DNA of 64,000 nt from NCBI GenBank assembly GCA_014155875.1, contig JACEFZ010012625.1:62001-126000 (forward strand). Reading direction: 5' to 3'. Of this stretch, positions 1 to 11,894 are shown piece after piece. The notes beneath the pieces were generated by a model. That model saw only the letters and a list, made by a program, of their open reading frames with translations, was not told the origin of the DNA and did no database searches. The translations under genes were made by a program, and so were the position numbers. Numbering within the stretch: the stretch's first letter is position 1; the number at the start of each line of letters is the position of its first letter. The DNA is from Cepaea nemoralis (taxonomy: Eukaryota > Mollusca > Gastropoda > Stylommatophora > Helicidae).

Positions 1-179
1 AAAGCGGCCGTTATGTCTACATTATCAAAGTATGTTGCCTTACAGAGTTGGTAGAGAATCTATGTGTCTGCTACGTTGTATGTTTTGTCATGTTGCCTTG
101 TAGTATTTGGAGGGAGTTTCATGCGGTTGTCTAGTGAACTTTTTAAAAAACTATGTCTCAGAATCCACAACGCCACTGG

Positions 180-365
180 CATTAGATGCTTTTCAACTTG
201 TCTGCTCATTGACCACGCTTCACAGTCATACTAAAGTACGGGTTCTATGTAGTACTTAAACACTCCTTTTATTTCTCACTACAGTTGTCAACTTTATATT
301 AGTCAGTATGTTTTCCAATTTGCAAAAGACAACCTTCATCACAGCGATTCTTGTTCCAACGATTT
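180..365 (-). pseudogene. RTE-like LINE (family B) reverse transcriptase fragment
   Basis: Read on the reverse strand, this stretch is a degenerate copy of the sequence at 27630-27850, which encodes the region after the reverse transcriptase palm (arginine-rich helix, then the segment with a Y-G-C-E-A-W core). Shared landmarks are the TGCTCATTG, AAAGTACRGGTTCTATGTAG and GTCAGTATGTTTT blocks in the same order. A second, shorter piece of the same region lies at about 1143-1215, just before the AT-rich satellite. Neither has an open frame. These are dead 3' fragments of a non-LTR retrotransposon. Confidence 0.6.
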
Positions 366-1140
366 AAAGCCACCTCCTATCAGACATTTTTTTCTTTCCT
401 TTTATGCTCACGGCTACCGTTTCCCCATTTCAAGCTCCATGTCTCTACTCGTATGCATTAGTGTGGTAGAAGTAAACCTATAACGCACAAGATAGACGTA
501 TATTATCACACTGTATATGAACATGTGGGAAACGGCTACATCCGGGCAAAGAGGGCGTTGTATCTGTCACATGCGTATGGATACAGCCGAGACACGTGGT
601 TAAGAGGGATACTACAGAAAAAAAACGGTATTATGTTGGCGATCGAACCAGGGGACCTAATTCGTGATGACCACCATGTACGGGAGTGATTCTGCCCCTC
701 GTCAACAGGGCGTCGGAGGTTTAAAAGGGTGTTCATTCTCTCGCTTTTCTATTTCCGAGTCGTCATAGGGTCACCAAGTAACAGTAAAGAACACGAAACT
801 ACTACTACCAAGGCCTCTATACACCACAAGGCAGTTTCGAATATAATATACACAACTATAATCAAGTCATCACAGTATTCAACTAACCCGTTCTCATAGA
901 CATAGAGGAGAGATGTGAGCACCGAGGCCAGTTGGGGGAGGTGTACCTTTTACTTAACATCTATCGGGTCATACACCGACGAGTGTTTAGCTATATTTAT
1001 CATATAATATTACCCATGAACACAACAAGCTTCCCCGGATCAGTCTTAGGCTTCTCATATAACATGACATATCACGTACTCGCTGTCCTTTCATTAATTC
1101 TTCTGCCTGGCCAAAGGGGGTCTTTGCATCTTTCCGCAGA
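366..1140. other. No recognisable gene
   Basis: Mixed-composition sequence with no convincing open frame, repeat structure or transposon signature. Short open frames of 60-70 codons are at the level expected by chance. Confidence 0.4.
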
Positions 1141-1239
1141 AACCTAGTTCCAATGCTAATATATGTTTTTCAATGTGTCGGCTCATTACCACATTTCACA
1201 TCCTGACAAAAGTACAGGTTCTATGTTCCACTCCAACAG

Positions 1240-2880
1240 TCAAATAAGAAAAAAATGTTAGCCAAATTATTAAAATGTTGGCCAAATATAGAAATATATC
1301 GACCAGACGTATAAAATATAGTAAAAATTTATTAGCCAAACTTATAAAACTCAGGGTCAAAATAAGAAATATTTCAACCAAGCGTATAAGAAATAGGAAA
1401 AATGTTAGCCAAATTATTAAAATGTTGGCCAAATATTGAAATATATCGACCAGACGTATAAAATATAGTAAAATTTGTTAGCCAAACTTATAAAACTCAG
1501 GGTCAAAATAAGAAATATCTCAACCAAGCGTATAAGAAATAGGGAAAAGGCTAGTCAAACTAATGAAAATGTTGGCCAAATACAGAAATATCTCGACCAA
1601 CTTATAAAATGTAGGAAAAATTGTTAGCCAAACTGACAAAACTGTTAGCCAAAATAAGAAACGTCTCGGCCAACTTATAAAATGTAGGAAAAATTGTTAG
1701 CTAAACTGACAAAACAGTTGGTCAAAATAAGAAACGCCTCGACTAACATTATAAAAAGTAGGAAAAATTGTAACCAAATTAATTTAAAAAGGTGACCAAA
1801 ATAGGAAATATCTCGACCAAACTTATGAAAAGTAGGAAAATTGTTCGTCAAATGTGACAAATATTGGGCAAGTAGGAAATCATGTTAGCCAAATAGGAAA
1901 AATATCGATCAAACTTATAGATGTCTCGGCCAAACTTATAAAATGTATGAACATTTGTTAGCCAAAGGTGAAAAATATTGACCAAGTAATGAAATATCTC
2001 ATCCGAATTTATAACAAGTAAGAAAATATGCTAGTAAAATCAAGAAATATGTCGACTGAAGTTATACAATAGGCGAAACGGTGGACAAACTTATAAAGAT
2101 GTCGACCGTTATAGAAAATGTATTACCCAAATTAGGAAAAAATATTGACCAAGTTTTTGAAATATCTCGACCAAACTTACAAAAAAATAGGAAAATATGT
2201 CGACTAAAGTAGGAACATTTGTTAGCCAAAGATGAAAAATATTGGTCAAGTAAAGAAATATCGCATCCAAACTTTTTAAAATGTAGGAAACTTTATTAAC
2301 CAAATGTGAAAAATATTGTCCAAGTAAAGACATGTTACAACTAATCTTATAAATATCTCAACCATACTTATGAAAAGGAGGAAAATGTGTTAACCTAATG
2401 GGGAAAATATTGGCCAAGTGAAGGAAAAAGTTACACAAAACTTATAAAACTTAGGAAAATGTGTTAACCTAATGAGAAAAATATCGACCAATTGAAGAAA
2501 AAAGTTACACAAAACTTATAAAACTTAGGGAAATGTGTTAAACTAATGAGAAAATATCGCCCAAGTGAAGAAAAAAATTACACAAAACTTATAAAACTTA
2601 GGAAAATGTGTTAACCTAATGAGAAAAATATCGCCCAATTGAAGAAAAAAGTTACACAAAACTTATAAAACTTAGGAAAATGTGTTAACCTAATGAGAAA
2701 AATATTGACCAAGTAAAGAAAAACATACACCAAACTTCTGAAAAGTAAGAAAATTTATTAACCAAATGGGAAAAATATCGCCCAATTGAAGAAATATATC
2801 AACCATACTTATGAAAAGGAGGAAAATGTGTAACTTTTTTCTTCACTAGGGCGATATTTTCTCATTAGGTTAACACATTT
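1240..2880. repeat. AT-rich degenerate satellite with an inverted last copy
   Basis: Degenerate tandem units built from short phrases such as GTTAGCCAAA, ATGTTGGCCAAAT, AAATATCTCGACCAA and ACTTATAAAA. In the left part (1240-1560) a longer unit of roughly 190 bp is repeated. From about 2380 the array settles into a more uniform unit of about 75 bp (GTGTTAACCTAATGAG followed by AAAATATCG, then GTTACACAAAACTTATAAAA), present about five times. The last ~55 bp (2826-2880) is the same unit in reverse complement. Confidence 0.8.
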
Positions 2881-3107
2881 TGTTATTGATTTTTATTGGA
2901 TGTCCCGACAATAGGTGTTAATCTTTTAATCCCCTTCCAACCTTTATATGAACATTTATTAATATCGCGAACTATTTGCAATGGCGGAGATATAAGAAAT
3001 ATTATTAACCTGACTTGGTCATTACGAGGACGATAATCCCCTGGATTAGCCGTTATGAGAATAAGTATTGATTTTTGGCAACACCTGTTGAGGTCATATT
3101 CTGAATG

Positions 3108-3440
3108 TTAAGTTAGCTTATATTTTGTGCCGCCTAGGTACAAGGGTGAAATCTGCTGCCTGTATTTTTCATCAGCGGTGGGACTTGTGGCCGCGACGAC
3201 ACCCACACCTTGATGACTGGAAATCTTACCCACGACAAAGTTCCGAGATTCGAACCTGTCACTTCCACAGTGTCTGGGGTACCCCCTAAACATACTCCGA
3301 AACCAGCACACCACCTCTACTTTTCTAAACATAGCCGGGTTAATAACACCAGAGCTCGAAATCACAACTAAGTAACCAGCTAATGTCAATATTTCTTCTA
3401 CCACTAGACCACCCCTCTGGGATTCGAACCCGATGATAGT
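3108..3440 (-). mobile_element. tRNA-derived SINE-like element
   Basis: On the reverse strand an A-box-like GGTGGTCTAGTGGTAGAA (about 3395-3412) lies upstream of a B-box-like GGTTCGAATCTCGG (about 3232-3245). A second B-box-like GGGTTCGAATCCC sits at about 3418-3432. The body then runs to about 3108. A and B boxes about 150 bp apart are too far for one tRNA, so this may be two overlapping tRNA-like heads or a SINE with an insertion. The 98-codon open frame here is probably incidental. Confidence 0.45.
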
Positions 3441-3484
3441 GTTCGGAAACGTTTATCTAGTTACTCATCCACTCACCCCACCCC

Positions 3485-4140
3485 TTAACAACGAATATCA
3501 CAAAGTCATACCCACTAAAACCATCGGCCATCTTTACACTTTCAAAGTTTTCATTTGAAGAGCTGTAACCGGTATGCTGATAGTATTTAAGGCCCAGCCT
3601 CTATAGATAATAGTAACCCCGTTATAACAAACAGTCGACCCCTTTACAATAGACATATAATGAAAATATCCTTGGTCCTCTGACGACCGACGCCGAAATT
3701 ATGCGTTGAATGTGTCGGTGGTATACCTCCATGCCTATATTTACCCACTTCTCCACTCGATCACCCTGGCTCTTACCAAGGAACGGGCGTAATTATCCAA
3801 CCAATCCGCCACTCGCCCACCTCTTAACAAGGATCAGAAGCAGTTATTTAGCTATTTGTACACTCACCAACCCCTTGACAACGACCTCGAACCTTTATCT
3901 AGCAACTCCTCTGTCTCTTAGCAAGGAACCGACGCATTTACTTAGCCACTTCGCCACTCGCCCATCCCTTTAAATTGTTCAGAAGCACTTTTCTAGCTAA
4001 TTCTCCGCTCACCTACTCCTTAACAACGAATAACACTAAGCCACGCCGCTTACATCCGTTACTACCGGCCATCTTTACTGTTTTATGGTTTTCATTTGAA
4101 GAGGTGTTATCTACATGATAGTGTATAGGCCAGTACATCA
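3485..4140. repeat. Dispersed direct repeat, two ~120-bp copies
   Basis: Segments 3485-3605 and 4023-4140 align over their length, sharing AACAACGAAT, CGGCCATCTTTAC and TTTTCATTTGAAGAG in order; a third partial copy is at 4160-4200. Between them are short phrases such as CTCACCCACC and CACTCGCCCA at irregular spacing. No coding content is recognised. Confidence 0.6.
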
Positions 4141-4563
4141 CACTACAGGTCATAAACACGCCATAATTACCTTTTTACTTATTACAATTTTCATTTGACA
4201 CCCGACGCGGCTTGAGGGTTCGACCCTCCTAGCCCCACCACTCGCACTCGTCAATGGCCGGACTAGTGGGCAATTCTCGATGACTGTCCCTGTGGTTACT
4301 ACAAGACACTGTTTTACTGGATTCGACCGCTCCACGCGACCGATCCGTCGCGCTCGCTCCTGCGCCCACCGACCGCCCCACGCGCCTTTGGTTGTTGTTT
4401 ATTTATTTGTATTTTATTTTATGTTTTTTTTTTTTATAATTAGTTAAAATATTATACACACACTCAGTTATCTGCCCTTAGAAAACATGTCTTCTATTAG
4501 AATTATCACCCTTACATATGACCTAAGTACCTACCCTACCTAAATCGCCCTGGTCACGAGCTG
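4141..4563. other. Unassigned; T-rich stretch
   Basis: A tRNA B-box-like GGGTTCGACCCTC lies near 4214 without a clear A box at tRNA spacing, so a SINE relic is possible. A T/A-rich tract occupies 4387-4455. No open frame stands out. Confidence 0.3.
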
Positions 4564-4925
4564 GATTGAGGGCAATCCAGTGAGGTCAATCCAGAAAGTA
4601 TAATTAGTTAGGAGAAGACAAATACCCTAACCCCTAACCCTAACCCTAACCCTAACCCTAAGGATTGTGGTCAATCCTTAGAGGTCAATCCTGAGAGTAT
4701 AATTAGTTAGGAGCCGACAGAAACCCTAACCCTAACCCCTAGCCCTAACCCCTAACCCTAACCCCTAACCCCAAGCCCTAACCCCTAACCCTAACCCCTA
4801 ACCCTAAGCCCTAACCCCTAACCCTAAGCCCTATCCCTAACCCCTAACTCTAACCGCTACCCCTAATCCTAAGGATTGGGGCCAATCCTTAGGAGTCAAT
4901 CCTGAAAATCTACTTAGTTACCCGC
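4564..4925. repeat. Interstitial telomere-like (CCCTAA)n block with hairpin-bearing spacers
   Basis: Runs of CCCTAA and CCCCTAA (about 4626-4662 and 4722-4872) are the C-rich form of the animal telomere repeat TTAGGG. They alternate with a ~57-bp spacer present three times (about 4564-4620, 4663-4718, 4871-4925). Each spacer begins with a palindrome of the GGATTG-NNNN-CAATCC type and contains GTCAATCC and a version of TAGTTAGGAG. The right copy is the most diverged. This is an interstitial or subtelomere-derived telomeric sequence, since over 4.5 kb of other DNA lies to its left. Confidence 0.85.
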
Positions 4926-5015
4926 TAACCCACTACTAACGAAGCAACAAAAGGAAGAATTTACAGCAGAACTGTTGCGGTTCTTCTGGTTCTGCTGTCT
5001 GTCTCACATGAACAG

Positions 5016-5265
5016 TATTAACTTACCTGATGGTCTCAAAGGACCGCGGGATAGCCAAATAGATACAGAGTTGGTGGATGTCATTGACGCTCTTACCGAG
5101 TCAAAAGTTCCTAATGACATCTTAGCCAGAGCTGAACGTCTGTTTGACAGAAAGAATAAGAGAATACAGAAAAGATCACCCTTAAAAGAAGACATAAGAA
5201 GGTCAATATATTTAGAACAGGCATCGTCAAACGTCCTTAAAACCATGGCGTCCGCAGATGACGAT
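5016..5265 (+). CDS. Candidate internal exon of an unrecognised gene
   Basis: A 250-bp open segment lies between a pyrimidine-rich acceptor (TCTGTCTCACATGAACAG ending at 5015) and a perfect donor (GTAAGT at 5266-5271). The translation, about 83 residues, is charged and probably helical (acidic first half, then basic ARAERLFDRKNKRIQKR). It has no simple-sequence bias, unlike the ACT array that begins 18 bp after the exon end. The open frame extends upstream to an ATG at 4975. I do not recognise the family. The exon ends on a complete codon, so it does not join directly to the exon at 57690. It could instead be a transposon fragment. Confidence 0.35.
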
Positions 5266-5283
5266 GTAAGTACACTAGTAGCT

Positions 5284-5815
<532 letters not shown>

Positions 5816-5984
5816 CTGTATCTATAGAGCGTATTTTTAATGACTTTGCAGTGTTTGAAATTATTGCCGGTCCAAGCTGTGTATTCACCCACTGTAAAGT
5901 TCATGCAACATAATAGGTAAATACAAAACTTGCACAGTCATTAAAAATACACCATGTACTACTAAGATTACTACTGCTACACAT

Positions 5985-6201
5985 TCCACAACGACTGCTA
6001 CTACTATTGCTGCTACTACTGCTATTACTACTGCTATTATTATTATTACTACCACCACTAGTACTGCCATAACAACCACCACCATCATCATTACTACCAT
6101 TATTACTACTGCTGCTACCATTATTATTGCTATCACCAGTACTACTTAACCAACTACTATTACATTTCTACAACTACAAATACCACAACTACCACTACCA
6201 T

Positions 6202-6264
<63 letters not shown>

Positions 6265-6282
6265 AATTACTACTACTACTAT

Positions 6283-6326
<44 letters not shown>

Positions 6327-6383
6327 TTACTACTACTGTTACTACTACTACTATACTACTATTACTACTACTGTTACTATTAT

Positions 6384-6437
<54 letters not shown>

Positions 6438-6460
6438 CACTACAACTACTACTACTGTTG
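5985..6460. repeat. Second (ACT)n microsatellite block
   Basis: Interrupted ACT/ATT repeats from about 5985, nearly pure at 6200-6345 and 6380-6436. It is separated from the first block by about 170 bp of non-repetitive sequence (5816-5984). Confidence 0.95.
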
Positions 6461-6896
6461 CTCCTGATGTTGGTGAAATTAATACCTTTAATCACCACAT
6501 GGATTCCTATTTTCGTGCCTCATTTCAATTTGTGTTCTACAATGTGTACAGCAGGGTTAGGATCGGCTAGCCTCTCCCAGGAGGGATGAAAAGTGAAAAT
6601 TAGTAGCCTGCCGATGACCCGCATACACCACAAGTCAACCCCATCTCCACGCGGTGTAGACTGGGAAACCATGACCGCGAGGTCATGGGCTAACGGGGCT
6701 ATTTCTCGCCATAGGGGATGGACTCCCTATGGTCAGATTTTTGTCCTTAACCTGAGAGTGGCCTAGCAAGCCGGCAGGGGATTTTCACACTGCTCGTAGA
6801 AAAACTAAGAAGTATAAACGGACTGACCCAAATGGATATAGACCCGGCAATGTTAATGGACTACGAGATAGATCAGCGATTTAAAAAATAGGCACA

Positions 6897-7700
6897 ATGA
6901 ACGTCTGCGGTTTTAATAGTAAAGAAGAAGAACACATAGAAACAATGGAAGAGAGGAAAATTGGACTGATGGGAATAGCGGACACCAGAATAAAAGGGGA
7001 AGGATGCAAGGAGATCCACCACAGTTACACGTTTGGTTACTCTGGAGTGGAACAGCAAGAAAGGGCAAGACATGGTGTGAGATTAATCATTTAACCACGG
7101 CTAGCAAGAGGAATACTGGAAATAAAATATATATCAGAAAGAATCATAACAGTTAGAATAAAAGAACGAACAATTACAGCATATGTACAAATATACGCAC
7201 CATGTAATACAAACAATAATTAGCAGGAATGTGTGGAATTCTACGAAGACATCCATAAATGCTACATAAAATAGATAAGCAAGACAATATCATAGTTATG
7301 GGTGACTTCAATGCAAGACTAAGACATAACAGAGCGGGCGTAGAAAAACATATTGGACCTTTTGGAGACCAACATAATGACTGATAGAGCTATGCAGCCA
7401 ACACGACCTAACACATTCTATGAACACAAAGACTCACAAATATACACTTGGTATAAATGGAACGATCTAGATATTAAAAACCAAATTGATTTTATATTAA
7501 CAAGAAATAACAGGAAGAGAAATGTATTAGATGTAAGGGCAGTGCCTAACTTAAGTATGGACACAGACCAGAAAGCAGTCGTTGCCACAATAGGAACCAT
7601 CAGAAGAAGAAAGCAAAGACCAGGAAAACACATGCCATGCGAATCAGTAAACTTAAAACACCTCAAAGACGATAAAGTGAGGGAAAATTATGAGAAATAA
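6897..7700 (+). pseudogene. LINE family A AP-endonuclease domain
   Basis: This is the N-terminal nuclease domain that nicks target DNA in non-LTR elements. The start MNVCGFNSKEEEHIE leads into ERKIGLMGIADTRIKGEG, where the usual catalytic glutamate of the SETKW-type motif is replaced by D. A GDFNA motif is visible near 7301-7315, and QIDFILTRN near 7480. The last catalytic motif, normally SDH or TDH, reads TDQK at about 7562-7573, so it is lost. In-frame stops occur near 7092 and 7221 and a frame change near 7330. It is a clear but inactive endonuclease relic. Confidence 0.8.
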
Positions 7701-7949
7701 CTAACTGAAATCTTTGTAAAGCTATCTATATAAAGAAAGACAGAGGAAGAAGAATGGGAGATGTTCAAATCAAGCATTTTAAATACTGCAAAAATAACAC
7801 GTGGAACCACGAAAAAACGCAAAACACTGATAAAGAAAATAACAAGTTGGTGGAAAGCAGAAGTAAAGAAAGCTGTAAATGACAAAAAGTAAAAATATAA
7901 AAATTGGTTGCAGAGCAAACAGGAATGCGATTACATAGAATATAGAATA

Positions 7950-7950
7950 A

Positions 7951-7996
<46 letters not shown>

Positions 7997-8069
7997 GGTT
8001 GGTTGGTTGGTTGGTTGGTTGGTTGGTTGGTTAATTGGTTAGTTGGTTGGTTGGTTGGTTGGTTGGTTG

Positions 8070-8131
<62 letters not shown>

Positions 8132-8765
8132 CGAGGTTCCAACTTCACGGCAACGGGTCGTCCCCATTATGCTTCATTTCTATGCCAGTGAATATCACAC
8201 AAAATTCTCCCCACTGTCCAATGTGAAAAGTGGAATAGAATTGAGTCTCGGCAATCCAACAGCCCGAACAGGTACACTGTGCATAATGCCGCCGCCAGAA
8301 TGTCAACATAAAATTCATCCACGAAAACCACAGTTCATCGTCGATGGACGCGACAGTCACCAGAAAGATCTCATTGACCCGGGTTTTCTCACATGGCTAG
8401 GTCTTTTACCTCAGGGCGAACCGCCGAAAGTGTCGCATAAAGCACGAACTCCGCAGCTTCAGCGCCGACTCCCAGGAGTCTCCTGAAAAATGGACTCGTG
8501 AACCGAAAAGGCAATTTAGTAAAGTCAGCACCAGCCGGTAGCCATTGTTCCGAACATGCAGGTCACTGTACAGGACAGATGTAAAAGCATTCCACGCGAA
8601 TTTCACAGCTCACAGTGTCGCCCAGGCACTCACTCAGTAGCAGGGCGACGGAACCATGCACTACCAGTCCAACATGAGGAAAATGCGATTGCAAACCGTA
8701 GCTGCAAGCATAAACACGTCACAGGCCTTAACGGTTCAACGCCTAACGCCATGTTGGTGACCGGG
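7950..8765 (-). mobile_element. Unclassified retroposon with expanded (CTAA)n tail inserted in LINE A
   Basis: The flanks carry a 13-bp near-perfect target duplication: AGAATATAGAATA at 7937-7949 and AGAATACAGAACA at 8766-8778. The LINE A frame resumes on the right side. The inserted sequence ends, on the reverse strand, in a long CTAA/CCAA tail (7951-8131 on the forward strand as TTAG/TTGG), so it is a reverse-oriented, tailed retroposon of 816 bp. Open frames of 66-105 codons lie inside on both strands; I cannot assign any of them. Confidence 0.7.
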
Positions 8766-8789
8766 AGAATACAGAACAGCGAGAAGACA

Positions 8790-10850
8790 TGTGAATAGAC
8801 TAGTAAAGAGAGAAAAACAACAATACTGGGAGGAGTATGGAAAACCCTAAATAAAAACTACAAGGAGATAACTAGAAACTTCTTCAAAAAGATAAGTGCA
8901 ATGAGAACCAGAGAAGAACCCTTTGACCCAACTGAAATAATTAACAGCGAAAATGGAGAACCAGTAACTAAACAAAAACAAATCTTAATAAGATGGAAAC
9001 AGTACTTCGAATAACTTCTCAACTCCCATCAGATGTCATAGGGATTCAAGAAACCGACACGGATGCCACCGAAAAACTAGAACCAGACTATACTGAAAGA
9101 AGAAATTATGGAAGCCGTCAGATTGGCCCCATTGAACAAATCACCAGGACAAGATGAAATACCAAATGAACTAATTAAAGCAGCAAGAGAAGTAGGAACA
9201 GTATGGTTACATAGACTATTCAACCATCTTTAGGTAGAACAACAGACACCACGAGACTGGGGAAACGCCATAATTATCCCAATTTGGAAAAACAAAGGCA
9301 GCAAAAGAGACTACATACATTACAGAGGCATTTCACTGTTAAGTCATACTGGGAAAATATTTTACAAAATTCTTGATGAAAGATTACGAACTATTGGGAC
9401 GCAGAGGTGTTTCCAAGGCACCAGGGCCAGGTTCTATACTGGCCAAGACCTACTAGCACGTCCTAGCCGTGCGTCCTGGGCAACATGTCCCTTCGGAGTC
9501 CTGGCTAACGTAGTAGGATCGCTGATTCTTCCGAATTCGGAGAGTATATGCCTGCACGGCGAGGAACCACCAGTCTGCACACCAATAAGCCAGACATGGG
9601 ACAACGGATACTGACGCAAACCTCAGTCCGGTATGACATCACACTGATGTTGGACAACAGGATGTCATCATCCGACATACAGGACTTCGTGCTGGAGTTC
9701 ACACCCAGCAAACACTAGAGAGCAAGCAAGCATTACGAACTACTATAAAACTCCAGCTAAGCGAAACACAACTTGGATTTAGGAAAAACAAAGGATGCAC
9801 AGATGCCATTTTTGCTCTTAGACAACTTATAGAAAAATCAATCGAATTCAATGGAACACTCTACTTAACCTTTGTCGACCAAGAAAAGGCATTTGATAGA
9901 GTAGAGAGTAACAAGCTGTGGGAAATCCTTAAACAATATGGAGTGAGTACACATCTAACAAACCGATGTAGAAGCTTATACCACAACAGTGAATGCATAG
10001 TGAGAGCAACTGGAGGACACTCAGAACCCTTCACCATACGATCTGGAGTACGACAACGTGGTATCCTGTCCCCTCTCTTGTTCATAACATATATAGACAA
10101 CATATGTAAAGAAACTAGCCAAACAGAGACCACAAGAACACCGCAAGAGGAGAACACGGAAGAAGAACCATCTGCAAATCTAGCCATTAGAGAATTCCTG
10201 TTTGAGGACGACCAAGTAGTAATAGCAAAATCAGAAGCTGAATTACAAGACCACATGAATAGTCTAACTAAACGAAATGTGTAGGGAACATAACATGAAA
10301 ATTAGCACAAGTAAAACAGAGGTAATGACTGTAACTAAAGAAGAAAAAGCAACAACGATTCAGCTAAATGAACATCCCTTGAAACAAGTAAAGAGTTTCA
10401 AGCACCTAGTAAGATTAATATAATCAAATGACAAATCAGAAGACGAGATCGAAGATAGATGCAGTAACGCAAACCAACTCATTGGACAAATGGCACCAAT
10501 ACTAAAAAACAAATATGTACCAATAACTAGAAAGAACGCACTTTACACCACAATCTTCCTACCAACTCTATGTTACCAATGCCAAACCTGGACAATGACA
10601 GAAAAGAGAAAAGAAAAATCACAACAACAGAAATGAGATTCAAGAGAAGAATACTCAATGTTTCAAGGAGAGGTAAGATCAGAAATGAAGAAATGAGGAC
10701 TAAAGTTGGGGTTGCAGATGCACTAGATTTATTGGAAGGAAGCAAGTCAAATGGTTTGGCCATGCAAGTAGGTTACCAACTAAACAGTATACCACAACAA
10801 GCAATGGTGTACAGACTAGAGAGAAGCAGAGGAAGGGGCTGACAACGTAA
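8790..10850 (+). pseudogene. LINE family A reverse transcriptase
   Basis: Copies RNA into DNA during retrotransposition. In order: the linker with PFDPTEIINSENGEP (8920-8965), the fingers segment with APLNKSSGQDEIPNELIKAA (9127-9186), RFRKNKG-type motif GFRKNKGCTDAIFALRQL (9777-9830), palm motif with FVD..KAFDRV (9870-9903), then SGVRQR near 10042. The YxDD-type catalytic box reads FEDD at 10201-10212, which is degraded, whereas the paralogue at 25740-25760 has FADD. The C-terminal LRR-ILNVS region is at 10640-10670. Several frameshifts and stops separate these blocks, and an insertion sits at 9394-9731. Not functional. Confidence 0.85.
9394..9731 (+). mobile_element. 338-bp retroposon in LINE A with 11-bp target duplication
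   Basis: ATTACGAACTA occurs at 9383-9393 and again at 9732-9742. The uninterrupted paralogue (reverse strand near 26216-26240) has one copy and continues directly into the same downstream sequence, so the insertion is proven by an empty-site comparison within this window. The insert ends in a GCAAGCAAGC tail. No A/B boxes are obvious; family unknown. Confidence 0.8.
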
Positions 10851-10985
10851 ACGATGGACGCAGGGAATAACAGAGTCCATGGGAATATCGATACATGAAG
10901 CCCATAAGCGGACACTCTCCCGCTGTTTATACTTCACCTCGACACCGCAAGGTACAAGAGGAACATGATGAGATGAGATGATATT

Positions 10986-11615
10986 GTCAATTTGTTTGAT
11001 GGTTGTTATTTATTATCTCCACCACCAATTCTATTACTTATTACATTCCCATTGTCACTAATAACTTCCTAATAATCAATATTAATCAATCCGGTGTCAT
11101 CTTCATAACGAAGTAAATCTGAAACACTGTCTCTCGCTTGATTATACATTCTGTCAGACTACTTTTCGTCCATCTCTTGATGTTACCTTCCCACATGTAT
11201 CGTTGTATATCTCTTGCTCACTTACTTTCAACCTTAGCCCCCCCCCCCCCCACCTCCGTTTCCCCAGTATGGTTTTTATAAGAGCGTTATATCTTTAACG
11301 TGACCGAAATATTTCACTCGTCTCTGTTTTATTTCTTTCATTAACTCGGTTTACATTCCCAGTTTTTCTAGAACCTTTGTATATGATTGTTACTGTTTCC
11401 TTGGTGTACGACATATTCTTAGTATATTTTTAATCAACCAAGTCGGCCCTTCCATACACAGGTACTAGGAAATGTTCTGCAAAATAAAGGCGACAGGTGT
11501 AATAAAGAATACATCTCTAATCAATCGCCGGCTGATCCACAAACACGTGGATAGCACCATAGAGCAAATAAGCCTCATGGCGGGGAAAGAGGTCCTTTAC
11601 ATTTACCTAACCATA
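10986..11615. other. No recognisable gene
   Basis: A-T rich sequence with a C10 run near 11240. Nothing coding or repetitive is recognised. Confidence 0.35.
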
Positions 11616-11619
11616 TAAC

Positions 11620-11870
11620 ATGGTCCTGTGGCTTAGGGGTGATGAGGAGTGCAGTTTCATAATTCCCCGTCATAACCAGCGAAGGTTCGAAACCAGCTGT
11701 GAAACCAGCTGTGAGCGATATAGAAGCAGGCTGATTGACGTTGCTTTTGATAATATGAGGCCGTTAAGAAAGCAATGGCAAACTACTGAACTAACATTGC
11801 CTTGTAAATCACAGTCAGTAAATGCTGGGGTAAATGCAGCGTCCTGTAAATGGCATGAAACCAGCTGGTT
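11620..11870 (+). mobile_element. tRNA-SINE with GCAATGGCAAACTACTG core
   Basis: The head contains an A-box-like TGTGGCTTAGGGGTGATGAG and a degenerate B-box-like AAGGTTCGAAACC near 11683. The body then carries AAAGCAATGGCAAACTACTG (11769-11788), the core shared with SINEs near 19100, 38970, 44325, 61100 and 61340. It ends with the GCGTCCTGTAAA phrase. Confidence 0.65.
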
Positions 11871-11894
11871 TTTTTTACCCATGTACCCAATATA

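Larger units (their letters stand above)
6548..10985 (+). mobile_element. RTE-like non-LTR retrotransposon, family A, near full length but dead
   Basis: The most complete family A copy. A ~345-bp leader (6548-6895) precedes an AP-endonuclease domain, then a linker, a reverse transcriptase, and a 3' end with a GATGA-type tail (10967-10985). Its 3' end matches reverse-strand copies at 24988-26719 and 11895-12084 and a forward fragment at 28103-28235. Two later retroposons interrupt it (7950-8765 and 9394-9731), each flanked by duplicated target sequence. Many stops and frameshifts mean no product could be made. Confidence 0.85.

Noticed and set aside
8169..8486. 105-codon frame as a gene
   Set aside because: It lies within a tailed retroposon inserted in a LINE, has frames open on both strands, and shows no family motif.
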